The position numbers and the translations under genes were made by a program. The notes under the pieces are model-generated. The model was not told the DNA's origin and did not search any database. It saw nothing but the letters and a program-made list of their open reading frames with translations. Source: Rubripirellula sp. (lineage in GTDB: Bacteria > Planctomycetota > Planctomycetia > Pirellulales > Pirellulaceae). From it: 6,499 bases of DNA. Positions 6,086-6,499 of this stretch are shown here, piece after piece. The stretch covers positions 1 to 6,499 of the forward strand of contig JARFQX010000890.1 of the NCBI GenBank assembly GCA_029287555.1. The letters are read 5' to 3'. Numbering within the stretch: the stretch's first letter is position 1; each line of letters opens with the position of its first letter.

Positions 6086-6499
6086 ATGATCTGGTCACGG
6101 TTGCGGCGGTTTTTCGTCCGATGCAGTCTCCTCCGCGCAGGCTGCAAGTCGATCCGCTCCGTAGGATGCAATCTAAACGGCCTTGTGATCGTGATCACGT
6201 TGCCGCTGGTTGGCTGCGGCCGTGACCTCGATGTGCCGGTCCCGCCGTCGCAAGCGCGGAAGCCACAGGAAACGGATGGCAAAGAAGCAGACGGCAAAAT
6301 AGTCTCGGCAGACATTCAAGAACCGAGTTCGCCGCCTGTGGATCCCTTGAAATTGCAGGATGATGCAATCGATGCGCTCGACTCAGGTGACCTGGATGCT
6401 GCTTTTCGGTCGGTTCGAGCACTCAAGTCAGTCGCGCCGGACGATCCGGAGGTCATCTTCCTGATGGCCCGTGTGTTGGCAGAGCGGAATCGCTTTGCC
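6086..6499 (+). CDS. TPR-containing lipoprotein, 3' end cut by window
   Basis: An open frame of 138 codons runs off the window edge with no stop. The ATG at 6086 lies five bases after the cytochrome TGA, with only a weak purine-rich site (AAGAAGAG) before it, so translation is probably coupled to the cytochrome. A basic N-region of ~30 residues precedes a hydrophobic stretch (LNGLVIVITLPLVGC) with lipobox LVGC and the lipidated Cys at residue 44. A low-complexity hydrophilic linker follows (45-86, with TDGKEADGK and Pro-rich parts). From residue 88 come amphipathic helices of TPR type (AIDALDSGDLDAAFRSVRAL, then APDDPEVIFLMARVLAERNRFA). The lipobox position and immediate TPR start parallel the minus-strand lipoprotein at 14-3076. 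It may therefore continue into an FG-GAP/UnbV propeller, but that part is not visible. Likely a protein-interaction partner of the cytochrome. Confidence 0.85.
   Translation, partial: MIWSRLRRFFVRCSLLRAGCKSIRSVGCNLNGLVIVITLPLVGCGRDLDVPVPPSQARKPQETDGKEADGKIVSADIQEPSSPPVDPLKLQDDAIDALDSGDLDAAFRSVRALKSVAPDDPEVIFLMARVLAERNRFA

Overview
The window looks like chromosomal DNA from a planctomycete, most likely of the Pirellulaceae/Rhodopirellula type. The strongest pointer is a complete DUF1559 protein. It has a type IV pilin-like N-terminus and a C-terminal H-X9-DG motif, and this family is massively expanded in Planctomycetes and rare elsewhere. A TPR/FG-GAP/UnbV lipoprotein, a multiheme cytochrome c of the type common in Planctomycetes and Acidobacteria, and moderate-to-high GC fit the same assignment. 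No species-level call is possible from the sequence alone.

Layout. Positions 14-3076 (minus strand) hold one large predicted lipoprotein of about 1020 residues: TPR-like helical repeats, then an FG-GAP/VCBS beta-propeller with six calcium-loop motifs, then an ASPIC/UnbV domain (the CRTAC1-like architecture). A divergent intergenic region of about 210 bp follows. DUF1559 occupies 3289-4578 (plus strand) and ends in a very clear intrinsic terminator (4608-4640). The 276-bp gap at 4641-4916 holds two inverted copies of a REP-like palindrome. A seven-heme membrane-anchored cytochrome c (4917-6080, TTG start) follows. Five bases after its stop begins a second lipoprotein with TPR-like helices (6086 onward), cut off by the window edge.

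How the parts may work together. Every gene product here is predicted to be exported: two lipoproteins, one pseudopilin-like protein and one N-terminally anchored multiheme cytochrome. The cytochrome and the truncated TPR lipoprotein almost certainly form one transcription unit. My recollection is that related bacteria often fuse this type of cytochrome to TPR repeats, so the pair may be a split version of that fusion. The terminator makes the DUF1559 gene a separate unit, and the CRTAC1-like gene is transcribed the other way. A shared envelope or redox role is an inference from co-location only.

No tRNA, rRNA, CRISPR array, transposase or phage gene was seen. The most unusual features are the REP-like pair and the cytochrome/TPR-lipoprotein pairing. 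I see no clear sign of a wholly new defence or mobile system.
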